The notes: a model not told the origin generated them from the letters alone. A stretch of DNA of 7,886 nucleotides from an uncultured Gammaproteobacteria bacterium (GCA_938004235.1 CALKWL010000308.1:1-7886), one strand, 5' to 3'; positions 1-6,480 are shown, counted from the first letter of the stretch. Made by a program: numbers and translations.

Positions 1-44
1 ATTGACTGACGTGACTGGAGTTCAGACGTGTGCTCTTCCGATCT
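1..44. other. Illumina sequencing adapter (not genomic)
   Basis: Bases 11-44 read as the Illumina index-side (read 2) adapter, from GTGACTGGAGTTCAG to CTCTTCCGATCT, recognised from memory with no mismatch seen. Bases 1-10 would then be the index and the end of the P7 arm. This is an untrimmed library sequence at a contig end. It supplies a false ATG at 28 and the false first residues MCSSD of the downstream reading frame. Everything left of about base 45 should be ignored in biological interpretation. Confidence 0.95.
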
Positions 45-45
45 T

Positions 46-1512
46 AACCTGGTCAATCTTGGGTTATTTGTGGGTGAGCGCGTGGCCGTCTGGCTGCCCA
101 AGCGCATTGAAACCGTGCAGTCCCTGTTTGCCGCAAGCGCGGCGGGCGGCGTGATGGTGCCGATCAATCCCTTGCTCAAGCCGGCGCAGGCGGCACATAT
201 TCTTGCGGACAGCGGCGCACGCATTCTGATAACCCAGCGCGCACGACTGCAAAGCCTGCGCCCCTTGCTTGGACAACTGCACGACCTGCGCTGGGTGATT
301 CTGCTGGATGACAGCGAAGAACTGGAGCGCGTTCCCGGCCTGGGCGTGCGCGCCATGCACGAATTCAGTCAGCTCCCGTCCAATCACCTCGGCCTGCCCG
401 CGCGCACGGAAAACGATCTGGCCGCCCTGCTCTACACCTCGGGCAGCACCGGAATGCCCAAGGGCGTGGCGCTGACCCACCGCAACCTGCTGGCGGGCGC
501 GGCCAGCGTGGCGCACTACCTGCATCTTGAGTCTTCAGACCGCATTCTGGCCGTGCTGCCCTTGAGCTTCGACTATGGGCTTTCGCAGCTCACCACGGCA
601 TTTCATGTGGGTGCACACGCCATCGTGCTGGATTACCTGCTGCCGCGCGACCTGTACAAGGCGATTACCCAGCATGACATTAGCGTGCTCGCTGGCGTGC
701 CGACGCTCTGGCACCAGCTTGCTGCCCAGGACTGGCTGGATAGGCTCGGCTCACTGCGCATTCTGACCAATTCGGGCGGACGTCTTCCGCCCACGATTAT
801 CAAACGCCTGCGCTCACGCCTGCCCGAAGCGCAGCTTTTCCTGATGTACGGTCTCACCGAAGCCTTCCGCTCCACCTATCTTCCGGCGGATGAAGTCGAT
901 CAGCGCCCGGAATCCATCGGCAAGGCCATCCCCAATGCCCATGTCCATGTTTTGCGTCCGGACGGCTCGCGCTGCGCGCCGCATGAGGCCGGTGAGCTGG
1001 TGCACTGCGGCCCGACCGTGGCGCGCGGTTACTGGAATGATCCGCTGCGCAGCATGGAACGATTCCGCCCCGCCCCAACGCTTGACGCGTGCCGCAGCGG
1101 ACTAGGAACGACCGAGCTTTGCGTCTGGTCTGGCGATCAGGTACGCATGGACGAAGACGGCTATCTCTACTTCATTGAGCGCCATGACGATCAGTTAAAA
1201 ACCTCGGGCTACCGTGTCAGTCCCACCGAAATCGAGGACGTGCTCTACGCCTCCGCGCTGGTGCGCGAGGCCGTGGCGCTGGGGCTTGCAGACGAGGCGT
1301 TGGGACAGCGCATCGTGGCGGCGGTGGTCGCCGAACATGCCCCGCTCGATACGGAAAAACTCATGAATCATTGTCGTAACCACCTGCCCGCCTACATGCA
1401 GCCCCAGGCCATTCACGTTTTCAGCGAATTGCCGCTAACCTCTAACGGCAAGGTCGATCGGCATCGACTGCGCGAGGAGATTGAACAGCTCACACGCACG
1501 GAGCTCATATGA
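46..1512 (+). CDS. AMP-forming acyl-CoA ligase, exosortase A system-associated (5' truncated)
   Basis: This is an ANL-superfamily adenylate-forming enzyme that would activate a carboxylic acid as acyl-AMP and transfer it to CoA or a carrier thiol in the cytoplasm. The open frame enters from the adapter, so the true N-terminus (roughly 50 residues by family comparison) is missing. Counting residues from the ATG at 28 inside the adapter, the P-loop motif YTSGSTGMPKG is at 136-146, YGLTE at 274-278, the SGD aspartate at 370, the hinge region ERHDDQLKTSGYRVSPTEIE at 384-403 and the catalytic lysine in NGKVDR at 475. All core motifs are intact, so the enzyme looks functional. Overall sequence and gene order match the 'acyl-CoA ligase, exosortase A system-associated' family (TIGR03098, from memory), whose substrate is not established. 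Its TGA overlaps the ATG of the next gene (ATGA), which implies an operon with translational coupling. The family call is likely; the substrate is unknown. Confidence 0.88.
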   Translation, partial: NLVNLGLFVGERVAVWLPKRIETVQSLFAASAAGGVMVPINPLLKPAQAAHILADSGARILITQRARLQSLRPLLGQLHDLRWVILLDDSEELERVPGLGVRAMHEFSQLPSNHLGLPARTENDLAALLYTSGSTGMPKGVALTHRNLLAGAASVAHYLHLESSDRILAVLPLSFDYGLSQLTTAFHVGAHAIVLDYLLPRDLYKAITQHDISVLAGVPTLWHQLAAQDWLDRLGSLRILTNSGGRLPPTIIKRLRSRLPEAQLFLMYGLTEAFRSTYLPADEVDQRPESIGKAIPNAHVHVLRPDGSRCAPHEAGELVHCGPTVARGYWNDPLRSMERFRPAPTLDACRSGLGTTELCVWSGDQVRMDEDGYLYFIERHDDQLKTSGYRVSPTEIEDVLYASALVREAVALGLADEALGQRIVAAVVAEHAPLDTEKLMNHCRNHLPAYMQPQAIHVFSELPLTSNGKVDRHRLREEIEQLTRTELI

Positions 1513-2744
1513 CGCCGCCAACTCAGCCGCGCGCCCACGCCCCGCTACTGTTTGATGTCCGCGAGGGTGAGATGCTGCTGGGCGGCACGCCGATTCGTCA
1601 GCTTGCCGCGCAACTGGGAACGCCGTTTTACGCCTATGAGCGCCGTCTGATCCGCGCCCGCATGGCCGAACTGCGCGCCTGCCTGCCCGAGCGCGTCCAG
1701 CTGCATTACGCCCTCAAGGCCAATCCCTACCCGCCCCTGCTCAGTGAAATGGCGCAACTTACGGATGGCGGCGATATTGCCTCGGCGGGTGAGCTGAACG
1801 CCGCACTCGCCGCCGGATTTCAGCCTGAGCGACTCAGCTTTGCCGGCCCAGCCAAACGGGATGATGAGCTTGGCGCCGCGCTGCGCGCAGGCATTACCCT
1901 CAATTTGGAGTCCCAGGGCGAGCTTGTGCGCGTGCATGCCATGGGTGAGAAACTCGGCATTCGTCCGCGTATCGCCCTGCGCATCAACCCACCGTTTGAG
2001 CTTAAGGGCTCAGGGATGCGCATGGGCGGCGGGGCGAAGCCGTTTGGCATCGACGCCGAGTGCGCACATGAAATCCTTAATGCAATCAAAACGATGCCGA
2101 TTGAATTTCAAGGACTGCATATCTTCACCGGCTCTCAAAGCCTGAACGAAGACGCCATCATGCAGGCGCACAGGGAAACACTGGCGCTTGCCCGGCAACT
2201 CCTGGCCGACAGCGGGCTTAAATTTGCGCATATCAATATCGGAGGCGGCCTCGGGATTCCCTATTTTCCTGGGGAAGATCGCTTGAATATCAATAAAATC
2301 GCGCAAAATCTTCATGTTTTGATTGAAGATCATGTGGGTTGGCTTGGACAGGCCGAACTCATCCTCGAAATGGGGCGTTACCTGGTGGGCGAGGCCGGAG
2401 CCTACGTCACGCGCATCATTGAGCGCAAAAGCTCACGCGGTGAAACCTTCCTGCTCTGCGATGGCGGAATGCACCATCACCTCGCACTTTCCGGCAATCT
2501 TGGGCAAGTCATCCGCAAAAACTATCCGCTTTATCACGCCGCACGCGTCGATGCCCCGGCGCAAGAGACCGTCAATGTCCACGGGCCGCTATGCACCCCG
2601 CTGGATATCCTCGGTCACGCCATTGCCCTGCCGCACACCGAAGTCGGCGACCTGCTCGTCATCACCCAATCCGGCGCGTATGGCCTGAGCGCAAGCCCAG
2701 TGCATTTTCTGAGCCATCCCCCTGCGCTGGAAATCCTGTTATAG
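1509..2744 (+). CDS. PLP-dependent decarboxylase, exosortase A system-associated
   Basis: This 411-residue protein belongs to the fold-type III (alanine racemase-like) decarboxylases, with LysA and ornithine decarboxylase. It probably decarboxylates an amino acid or an amino-acyl intermediate. Visible landmarks are the Schiff-base lysine in HYALKANP (K70), GGDIASAGE at 87-95, the histidine in GLHIFTGSQ (H204), the phosphate-binding NIGGGLGIPY at 243-252, EMGRYLVGEAG at 287-297, the cross-subunit catalytic cysteine in GPLCTPLDIL (C362) and SGAYG at 388-392. The catalytic set is complete. It resembles the exosortase A-associated group (TIGR03099, from memory) more than true diaminopimelate decarboxylase, because it is paired with the acyl-CoA ligase, with a 4-base ATGA overlap. 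The ATG at 1509 was chosen for that overlap and because no better start exists. The pair suggests amine production and acylation during exopolysaccharide or PEP-CTERM matrix synthesis; that role is inferred. No hairpin with a T-run follows the stop. Confidence 0.87.
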   Translation: MTPPTQPRAHAPLLFDVREGEMLLGGTPIRQLAAQLGTPFYAYERRLIRARMAELRACLPERVQLHYALKANPYPPLLSEMAQLTDGGDIASAGELNAALAAGFQPERLSFAGPAKRDDELGAALRAGITLNLESQGELVRVHAMGEKLGIRPRIALRINPPFELKGSGMRMGGGAKPFGIDAECAHEILNAIKTMPIEFQGLHIFTGSQSLNEDAIMQAHRETLALARQLLADSGLKFAHINIGGGLGIPYFPGEDRLNINKIAQNLHVLIEDHVGWLGQAELILEMGRYLVGEAGAYVTRIIERKSSRGETFLLCDGGMHHHLALSGNLGQVIRKNYPLYHAARVDAPAQETVNVHGPLCTPLDILGHAIALPHTEVGDLLVITQSGAYGLSASPVHFLSHPPALEILL

Positions 2745-2814
2745 ACATCACGCCTGCCCTGCCATGGGGAGTCATGCGTCAAGCGCCTTCTAAAAACCTG
2801 TTCAAAGTCTTGGA

Positions 2815-2842
2815 TTGCAATTAAAATAAATACCCGTATTGT
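2815..2842 (+). promoter_or_regulatory. possible sigma-70-like promoter with small dyad before the flavoprotein gene
   Basis: The 162-base spacer 2745-2906 turns sharply AT-rich at about 2805-2860, unlike its surroundings. Within it TTGCAA (2815-2820) and TATTGT (2837-2842) are separated by 16 bases, a plausible -35/-10 pair for the gene starting at 2907. A short dyad, AATAC-CC-GTATT (2829-2840), overlaps the -10 and could be an operator. Each element is only a moderate match, and an alternative -10 (TAAATT at 2844-2849) exists, so the exact placement is uncertain. Confidence 0.3.
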
Positions 2843-2906
2843 TTAAATTTATAGACACAAAGCGAATTGCCGCACTCTCTCATCCACGCCATAGCCCACG
2901 TTGAAT

Positions 2907-4034
2907 ATGAACCGAATCACCATCGTCGGCGCAGGTTTCGCAGCACTTACCGCTGTACGCAAACTACGCAAACTTGACCCTTCAGCCGACATTACCCTGA
3001 TCGCGCCGAGAGCCGAATTCATCTACGCCCCCAGCCTGATCTGGATTCCTTCAGGACTGCGCAAGGGGGATGAGCTGCGCGTCGATCTGCGCAATTTTCT
3101 TGCGCGTCATCGCGTCAACTTTCATCAAGGGCGCGTAACCGGCCTTAAGGATGGTGGACGCACCGTGGCGACCGATTCTGGGGAAATCGCGAATGAGGGC
3201 TTGATTATTGCCAGCGGAGGACGCTTTCTAAAGCGGCTCCCGGGCATTGAACATGCCATTACGCTGTGCGAAGGCATTGATGCGGCTGAGCGCATCCGCG
3301 ACGCCCTTGCCGCGATGAACGGCGGAACGATCGCCCTGGGTTTTGGCAGCAACCCAAATGAATCCTCAGCCGTGCGCGGCGGCCCCATGTTCGAGCTGAT
3401 GTTCGGCCTGGATACCCTGCTGCGCCGCCAGGGTCGCCGCGATCAGTTCAAGCTGGTGTTCTTCAACCCGTCAGCGCGACCGGGCAATCGCCTGGGCGAA
3501 ACCGCGGTCGATGCACTGCTCAAGCGCATGGCCAAACTGGGCATCGAAACGCACCTGGGTCACAAGCCGCTGCGTTTTGAAGCCAACAAGGTCGTTACCG
3601 AAGGCGGCGAGTTTGCCGCGGATCTGATTCTGTTCATGCCGGGAATGAGCGGACCGGCCTGGATGGAGGGCTCTGGTTTGCCCGCCTCCCCCGGCGGCCT
3701 GATCCAGGCCGATGCGCATTGCAAGGTTCAAGGCTTCAACAAGGTCTATGTCGCGGGAGACTCCGGCAGCTTCCAAGGGCCGGACTGGGGACCAAAACAG
3801 GCGCATATGGCCGATCTCCAGGCTGTGGCCGCCGCTGAAAATCTTCTGGCCGAAATGCGCGGAGCCCCCGCAAACCAGACCTTCCGCTGGGAGCTGATTT
3901 GCATTATGGATACATTGAACAAGGGCATTCTGGTTTACCGCGACGAAAAGCGCATGTTTGCTCTGCCGCCATGTCGCCTGCTGCACTGGGGCAAACGCCT
4001 GTTCGAAACACTGTATCTGAAGAATTACCGCTAG
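2907..4034 (+). CDS. FAD-dependent oxidoreductase, SQR/NDH-2-like
   Basis: This 375-residue flavoprotein has the pyridine nucleotide-disulfide oxidoreductase fold. The N-terminal dinucleotide motif is ITIVGAGFAAL (4-14). An ASGG turn lies at 102-105, and the FAD-contacting VYVAGD at 281-286 is followed by PKQAHMADLQA (297-307), an arrangement typical of sulfide:quinone oxidoreductases and flavocytochrome c sulfide dehydrogenase subunits. The basic and aromatic C-terminus (RLLHWGKRLFETLYLKNY) could anchor it to the inner membrane for quinone reduction. Its cysteines are 121, 272, 332 and 356. Cys121 and Cys332 fall near the first and third redox cysteines of SQR. The CxGPxxE position is Arg-Gly-Gly-Pro (R157), so the middle cysteine is absent and ordinary sulfide:quinone activity is doubtful. 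I chose ATG 2907 over the in-frame TTG at 2901 because the FAD motif then begins at the usual distance; neither has a clear ribosome binding site. It stands alone, 34 bases from the convergent comF. Confidence 0.75.
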   Translation: MNRITIVGAGFAALTAVRKLRKLDPSADITLIAPRAEFIYAPSLIWIPSGLRKGDELRVDLRNFLARHRVNFHQGRVTGLKDGGRTVATDSGEIANEGLIIASGGRFLKRLPGIEHAITLCEGIDAAERIRDALAAMNGGTIALGFGSNPNESSAVRGGPMFELMFGLDTLLRRQGRRDQFKLVFFNPSARPGNRLGETAVDALLKRMAKLGIETHLGHKPLRFEANKVVTEGGEFAADLILFMPGMSGPAWMEGSGLPASPGGLIQADAHCKVQGFNKVYVAGDSGSFQGPDWGPKQAHMADLQAVAAAENLLAEMRGAPANQTFRWELICIMDTLNKGILVYRDEKRMFALPPCRLLHWGKRLFETLYLKNYR

Positions 4035-4068
4035 CAGTCTGACGGAGCTATCCGCGACGGCTGAGGCG

Positions 4069-4776
4069 CTACGTGCTCACCCCCGAGCGCGTTCGTGCCG
4101 CACACCAGACTTCCACCCGTTCGCACCCATGCTTGCGCAGGATGCGCGCCAACTCGCGTACTGTCGCCCCGGTAGTCAGCACATCGTCCACAATCGCCAC
4201 ATGTTTGGGCACAATCGCCTCTGCACGCAGCGCAAACACCCCACGCACATTCGCCACCCGCTCATCTTCCGCCAACTGGTTTTGCGGCACGGTGGCACGC
4301 ACGCGCCGCACCACATCGGGCAGCACGGCGATTCCAAGCGCTTGCCCCAAGGGTCTCGCCAACTCCAGCGACTGATTAAACCCGCGCTCACGCAGGCGCT
4401 TGGGGTGAATCGGTACCGGAATCAAGGCCTGCGGCATATTGCCCGTGCGCCCGCGCAGGCTTTGCAGCATCGCGTGCGCCAGAGGCGCGCCGCAGCTCAA
4501 GCGCCGGTGATATTTGAACTGGGTCAATAGATAACGCACCGAACCTTCATAGGCCAAGGGCGCATACGCCGCCTCAAAGGCGGGCGGATACCGCACGCAA
4601 TCCGCGCACTCCCCCGGCGTAAGCACAGGCGCGGCGCAACGCGGACAGGCCAGCGCAATACGCGACAAGTCCGCGTCGCATCCAGAACACAGCTGCGCAT
4701 CCCCCGCCGGGGCGGCGCAGAGCAGACAGCGACGCGGCAACAGCCAATTCGTTATACTTCGCACCCATTTCATCAT
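4069..4776 (-). CDS. comF: ComF family phosphoribosyltransferase-like protein
   Basis: This 235-residue ComF/GntX family protein has an N-terminal zinc-ribbon-like region with four cysteine pairs (C17/C20, C30/C33, C44/C47, C57/C60). A type I phosphoribosyltransferase domain follows. Conserved ComF blocks are IPVPIHPKRLRERGFNQS (119-136), the T-x-x-Q-x-x-L...R-x-x-N-V-x-G-x-F stretch (162-181) and the PRPP loop AIVDDVLTTGATV (194-206). In naturally competent bacteria ComF is needed for DNA uptake at the inner membrane; in many other Pseudomonadota its role is unresolved. comF commonly lies beside the bio genes in gammaproteobacteria, as here. Two adjacent start codons are available (4776 and 4773); AGGAG lies 13 bases upstream of the first, somewhat far. 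The gene is divergent from the membrane protein gene with only 20 bases between start codons, so its promoter must overlap the neighbour's 5' coding region. Confidence 0.92.
   Translation of the reverse strand: MMKWVRSITNWLLPRRCLLCAAPAGDAQLCSGCDADLSRIALACPRCAAPVLTPGECADCVRYPPAFEAAYAPLAYEGSVRYLLTQFKYHRRLSCGAPLAHAMLQSLRGRTGNMPQALIPVPIHPKRLRERGFNQSLELARPLGQALGIAVLPDVVRRVRATVPQNQLAEDERVANVRGVFALRAEAIVPKHVAIVDDVLTTGATVRELARILRKHGCERVEVWCAARTRSGVST
4753..4758 (+). promoter_or_regulatory. possible -10 element for the 4797 membrane protein-bioB transcript
   Basis: TATACT matches the -10 consensus at five of six positions and lies about 39 bases before the ATG at 4797, inside the first codons of comF on the other strand. 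No good -35 hexamer is visible at the right distance, so this is only a candidate. I see no palindrome resembling a BirA-type biotin operator in the 20-base gap (4777-4796) or just upstream. Confidence 0.22.
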
Positions 4777-4796
4777 TATCTGAGGCTGTCTCCTGC

Positions 4797-5273
4797 ATGA
4801 ACGCCCACGAACCGGAACCTGCCCCCGCCATACTCAGCGCCGCCAGCCAGCGCCGCGCTTCTGCCCTGTTCAACTACATCAACATCACCGTGATGGTTCT
4901 GGCAGGTATCCCTCTCATCATGGCGGGCTCGGCCTCCGGCAAAGGCATGATTCTGGCGACTGCCGCCGCCATCATCCCGATTGTGCTGTGGTTTGGCGGC
5001 TCCATGCTGCTGTATGCACTCAATAAACACCACCCCAACCCCAAAGTCGGCCACTACACCCAATGGGCGGCCTACCGCTATTACGCCGTGACCGGCTCGC
5101 TGATCGTCATCGGCACGTTTTTCCCCGCTGACGTGCGTTATTACCTTGCATTCTGGGCGTTCGCCGCTGGCATCCTGGTGCCGTGGTCAATCTGGGAAAT
5201 CATCAAAATCCAGCGTGACACCTGGGCGGACATGCCCATCCCTGAACCCCACTCCCATTATGACCACCACTAA
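4797..5273 (+). CDS. unrecognised small membrane protein upstream of bioB
   Basis: I do not recognise this 158-residue protein. It shows four likely transmembrane segments at about 24-44, 51-75, 94-110 and 114-136. A short polar N-terminus rich in Glu and Pro (MNAHEPEPAPA) precedes them. A basic loop lies between helices 2 and 3 (NKHHPNPK, 76-83). The soluble tail ends in a histidine-rich stretch, PHSHYDHH (151-158). The start is the ATG at 4797, with GAGG at 4782-4785 as a rather distant ribosome binding site. The stop TAA shares a base with the bioB ATG (TAATG), so the two genes are very likely co-transcribed and translationally coupled. The position suggests a link with biotin synthesis or simple hitch-hiking. 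Transport of a biotin precursor or a metal is conceivable, but the sequence gives no motif for either, and it does not look like BioY. Confidence 0.8.
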   Translation: MNAHEPEPAPAILSAASQRRASALFNYINITVMVLAGIPLIMAGSASGKGMILATAAAIIPIVLWFGGSMLLYALNKHHPNPKVGHYTQWAAYRYYAVTGSLIVIGTFFPADVRYYLAFWAFAAGILVPWSIWEIIKIQRDTWADMPIPEPHSHYDHH

Positions 5274-6283
5274 TGAGCCGTTTCCCACCCATGAGCACCG
5301 AATTGCGCCACGACTGGACACGCCAGGACATTCTCGATCTGTTCGCACTACCGTTTAATGACCTACTGTTCCGCGCGCAAAGCCTGCACCGCGCCCATTT
5401 CGACCCCAACGCGGTGCAGGTGTCCACCTTGCTGTCGATCAAAACCGGTGCCTGCCCGGAAGATTGCTCCTACTGCCCGCAAAGCGCCAAATATGACACC
5501 GGGCTCGAAAAGGAACGCCTGCTGGCGCTGGATGAAGTGCTGGCAGCCGCCAGGGACGCACAGGCCAAAGGCTCCACCCGCTTTTGCATGGGTGCGGCCT
5601 GGCGCAATCCGACTGACAAGAATCTGGAATTTGTCGAAGCCATGGTGCGCGAAGTCAAGGCAATGGGCATGGAAACCTGCGTCACCCTCGGCATGTTGCG
5701 CGCCGAACAGGCACAGCGTCTGAAGGATGCCGGACTGGATTACTACAACCACAACCTCGACACCTCGCCCGAGTTCTACGGCACCATCATCACCACCCGC
5801 ACCTATGACGAGCGGCTGGACACACTGAAAAACGTGCGCGATGTCGGCATGAACGTCTGCTCCGGCGGCATTGTCGGCATGGGTGAATCGCGGCAAGATC
5901 GCGCCTCACTGTTGCAACAACTCGCCAACAGGCCCAAACATCCCGAATCCGTACCATTCATCACTCTGGTGCAGGTTGAAGTCACGCCGCTGCACGGCAC
6001 GGCCAAACTCGACCCGTTCGAGTTTGTGCGCACCGTCGCCGTGGCACGCATTCTGATGCCGCAATCCTTTGTACGCCTCTCTGCCGGGCGCACGGAAATG
6101 AGCGACGAAATGCAGGCACTGTGCTTCCATGCCGGAGCGAACTCTATTTTTTACGGCGGCAAACTGCTCACCACGGACAACCCCGACGAAGACCACGACC
6201 AGGCCTTGTTCGAGCGCTTGGGCATCCACAGCCTCGGCGCGCATGACACGGGCGGCTCCTGTTCAAGCTGTGGTTGTGTTTAG
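5273..6283 (+). CDS. bioB: biotin synthase
   Basis: BioB is a radical SAM enzyme that inserts sulfur into dethiobiotin to form biotin, the last step of the pathway. In this 336-residue protein the [4Fe-4S]/SAM cysteines are C61, C65 and C68 (GACPEDCSYCPQS). The ligands of the sulfur-donating [2Fe-2S] cluster are C105, C136, C196 and R268, each offset by exactly 8 from the E. coli positions 97, 128, 188 and 260. YNHNLDTSPEFY (158-169), CSGGIVGMGE (196-205) and VRLSAGR (267-273) are also conserved. All catalytic residues are present. The start at 5273 gives one-base overlap with the upstream stop; an in-frame ATG at 5291 (MSTELRHDW) is an equally plausible start and would shorten it by six residues. 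Neither has a clear Shine-Dalgarno sequence, which fits coupling. The C-terminus is unusual: it ends SCSSCGCV, adding three cysteines (C330, C333, C335). Confidence 0.97.
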   Translation: MSRFPPMSTELRHDWTRQDILDLFALPFNDLLFRAQSLHRAHFDPNAVQVSTLLSIKTGACPEDCSYCPQSAKYDTGLEKERLLALDEVLAAARDAQAKGSTRFCMGAAWRNPTDKNLEFVEAMVREVKAMGMETCVTLGMLRAEQAQRLKDAGLDYYNHNLDTSPEFYGTIITTRTYDERLDTLKNVRDVGMNVCSGGIVGMGESRQDRASLLQQLANRPKHPESVPFITLVQVEVTPLHGTAKLDPFEFVRTVAVARILMPQSFVRLSAGRTEMSDEMQALCFHAGANSIFYGGKLLTTDNPDEDHDQALFERLGIHSLGAHDTGGSCSSCGCV

Positions 6284-6291
6284 TTTTTAGC

Positions 6292-6480
6292 CACAGTGAA
6301 CACAGATATAAGCTATTTGTCACTGACCGAGGATAGCTTCCCCCTTTACACAAAGTGGGACTGAGGGGGATTTAAGGTCGTTGGAAAATGCTGCGGCCTT
6401 CAAATCCCCCCTTGCCCCCCTTTGAAAAGGGGGGAATAAAAGCCAATGAACGAACGTAGACAGGCTCCGTGAACTCTGTG
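6292..6480. repeat. outer CACAG-type inverted repeat, split by an inserted element
   Basis: The left copy, CACAGTGAACACAGAT (6292-6307), begins 8 bases after the bioB stop. The right copy, CTCCGTGAACTCTGTG (6465-6480), reads on the other strand as CACAGAGTTCACGGAG and matches the left copy at 11 of 16 positions. Each is flanked outward by a short T-rich run. This resembles the CACAGAG-rich short repeats often seen between genes in environmental proteobacteria (an impression, not a database result). The two arms look like the ends of one older palindromic repeat now separated by the element at 6338-6436. Confidence 0.45.
6338..6436. mobile_element. MITE-like palindromic element with 40-base terminal inverted repeats
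   Basis: A 99-base non-coding element has imperfect 40-base arms at 6338-6377 and 6397-6436 and a 19-base centre. The left arm starts TTCCCCCTTTACACAAAG and ends GGGGGATTTAAGG. The right arm, read on the other strand, starts TTCCCCCCTTTTCAAAGG and ends GGGGGGATTTGAAGG. Allowing small gaps, most positions match. Each arm is itself foldable; the right one contains CCCCCCTT-TGAA-AAGGGGGG (6415-6434). TA dinucleotides lie beside both ends (6334-6335 and 6437-6438), a possible TA target duplication as made by IS630/Tc1-type transposases. It has no coding capacity and no T-run for a classical terminator, though the fold could slow transcription between bioB and the ankyrin gene. Confidence 0.65.

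Noticed and set aside
28..45. ATG at 28 as the start of the acyl-CoA ligase
   Set aside because: It lies within the sequencing adapter, and the family N-terminus is missing. The codons before about 46 are artefactual.
2901..2906. TTG at 2901 as the flavoprotein start
   Set aside because: It adds only two residues and has no ribosome binding site. The ATG at 2907 places the FAD motif at the usual position.
3471..3986. 171-codon minus-strand open frame opposite the flavoprotein
   Set aside because: It mirrors the codon bias of the flavoprotein gene and has no recognisable domain.
4035..4068. bidirectional terminator between the convergent flavoprotein and comF genes
   Set aside because: The 34-base gap contains only short TAGC/GCTA pairing and no T- or A-run.
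4777..4796. BirA-type biotin operator between comF and the bio genes
   Set aside because: The gap is only 20 bases and shows no palindrome like the known operator. Regulation by BirA or BioQ-type repressors is not supported by sequence here.
5363..5896. 177-codon minus-strand open frame opposite bioB
   Set aside because: It is antisense to conserved radical SAM and cluster motifs, so it is a shadow of bioB.
6415..6440. C-run/G-run hairpin as an intrinsic terminator of bioB
   Set aside because: The stem is strong but is followed by AATAAAA rather than a T-run, and it belongs to a larger symmetric repeat.
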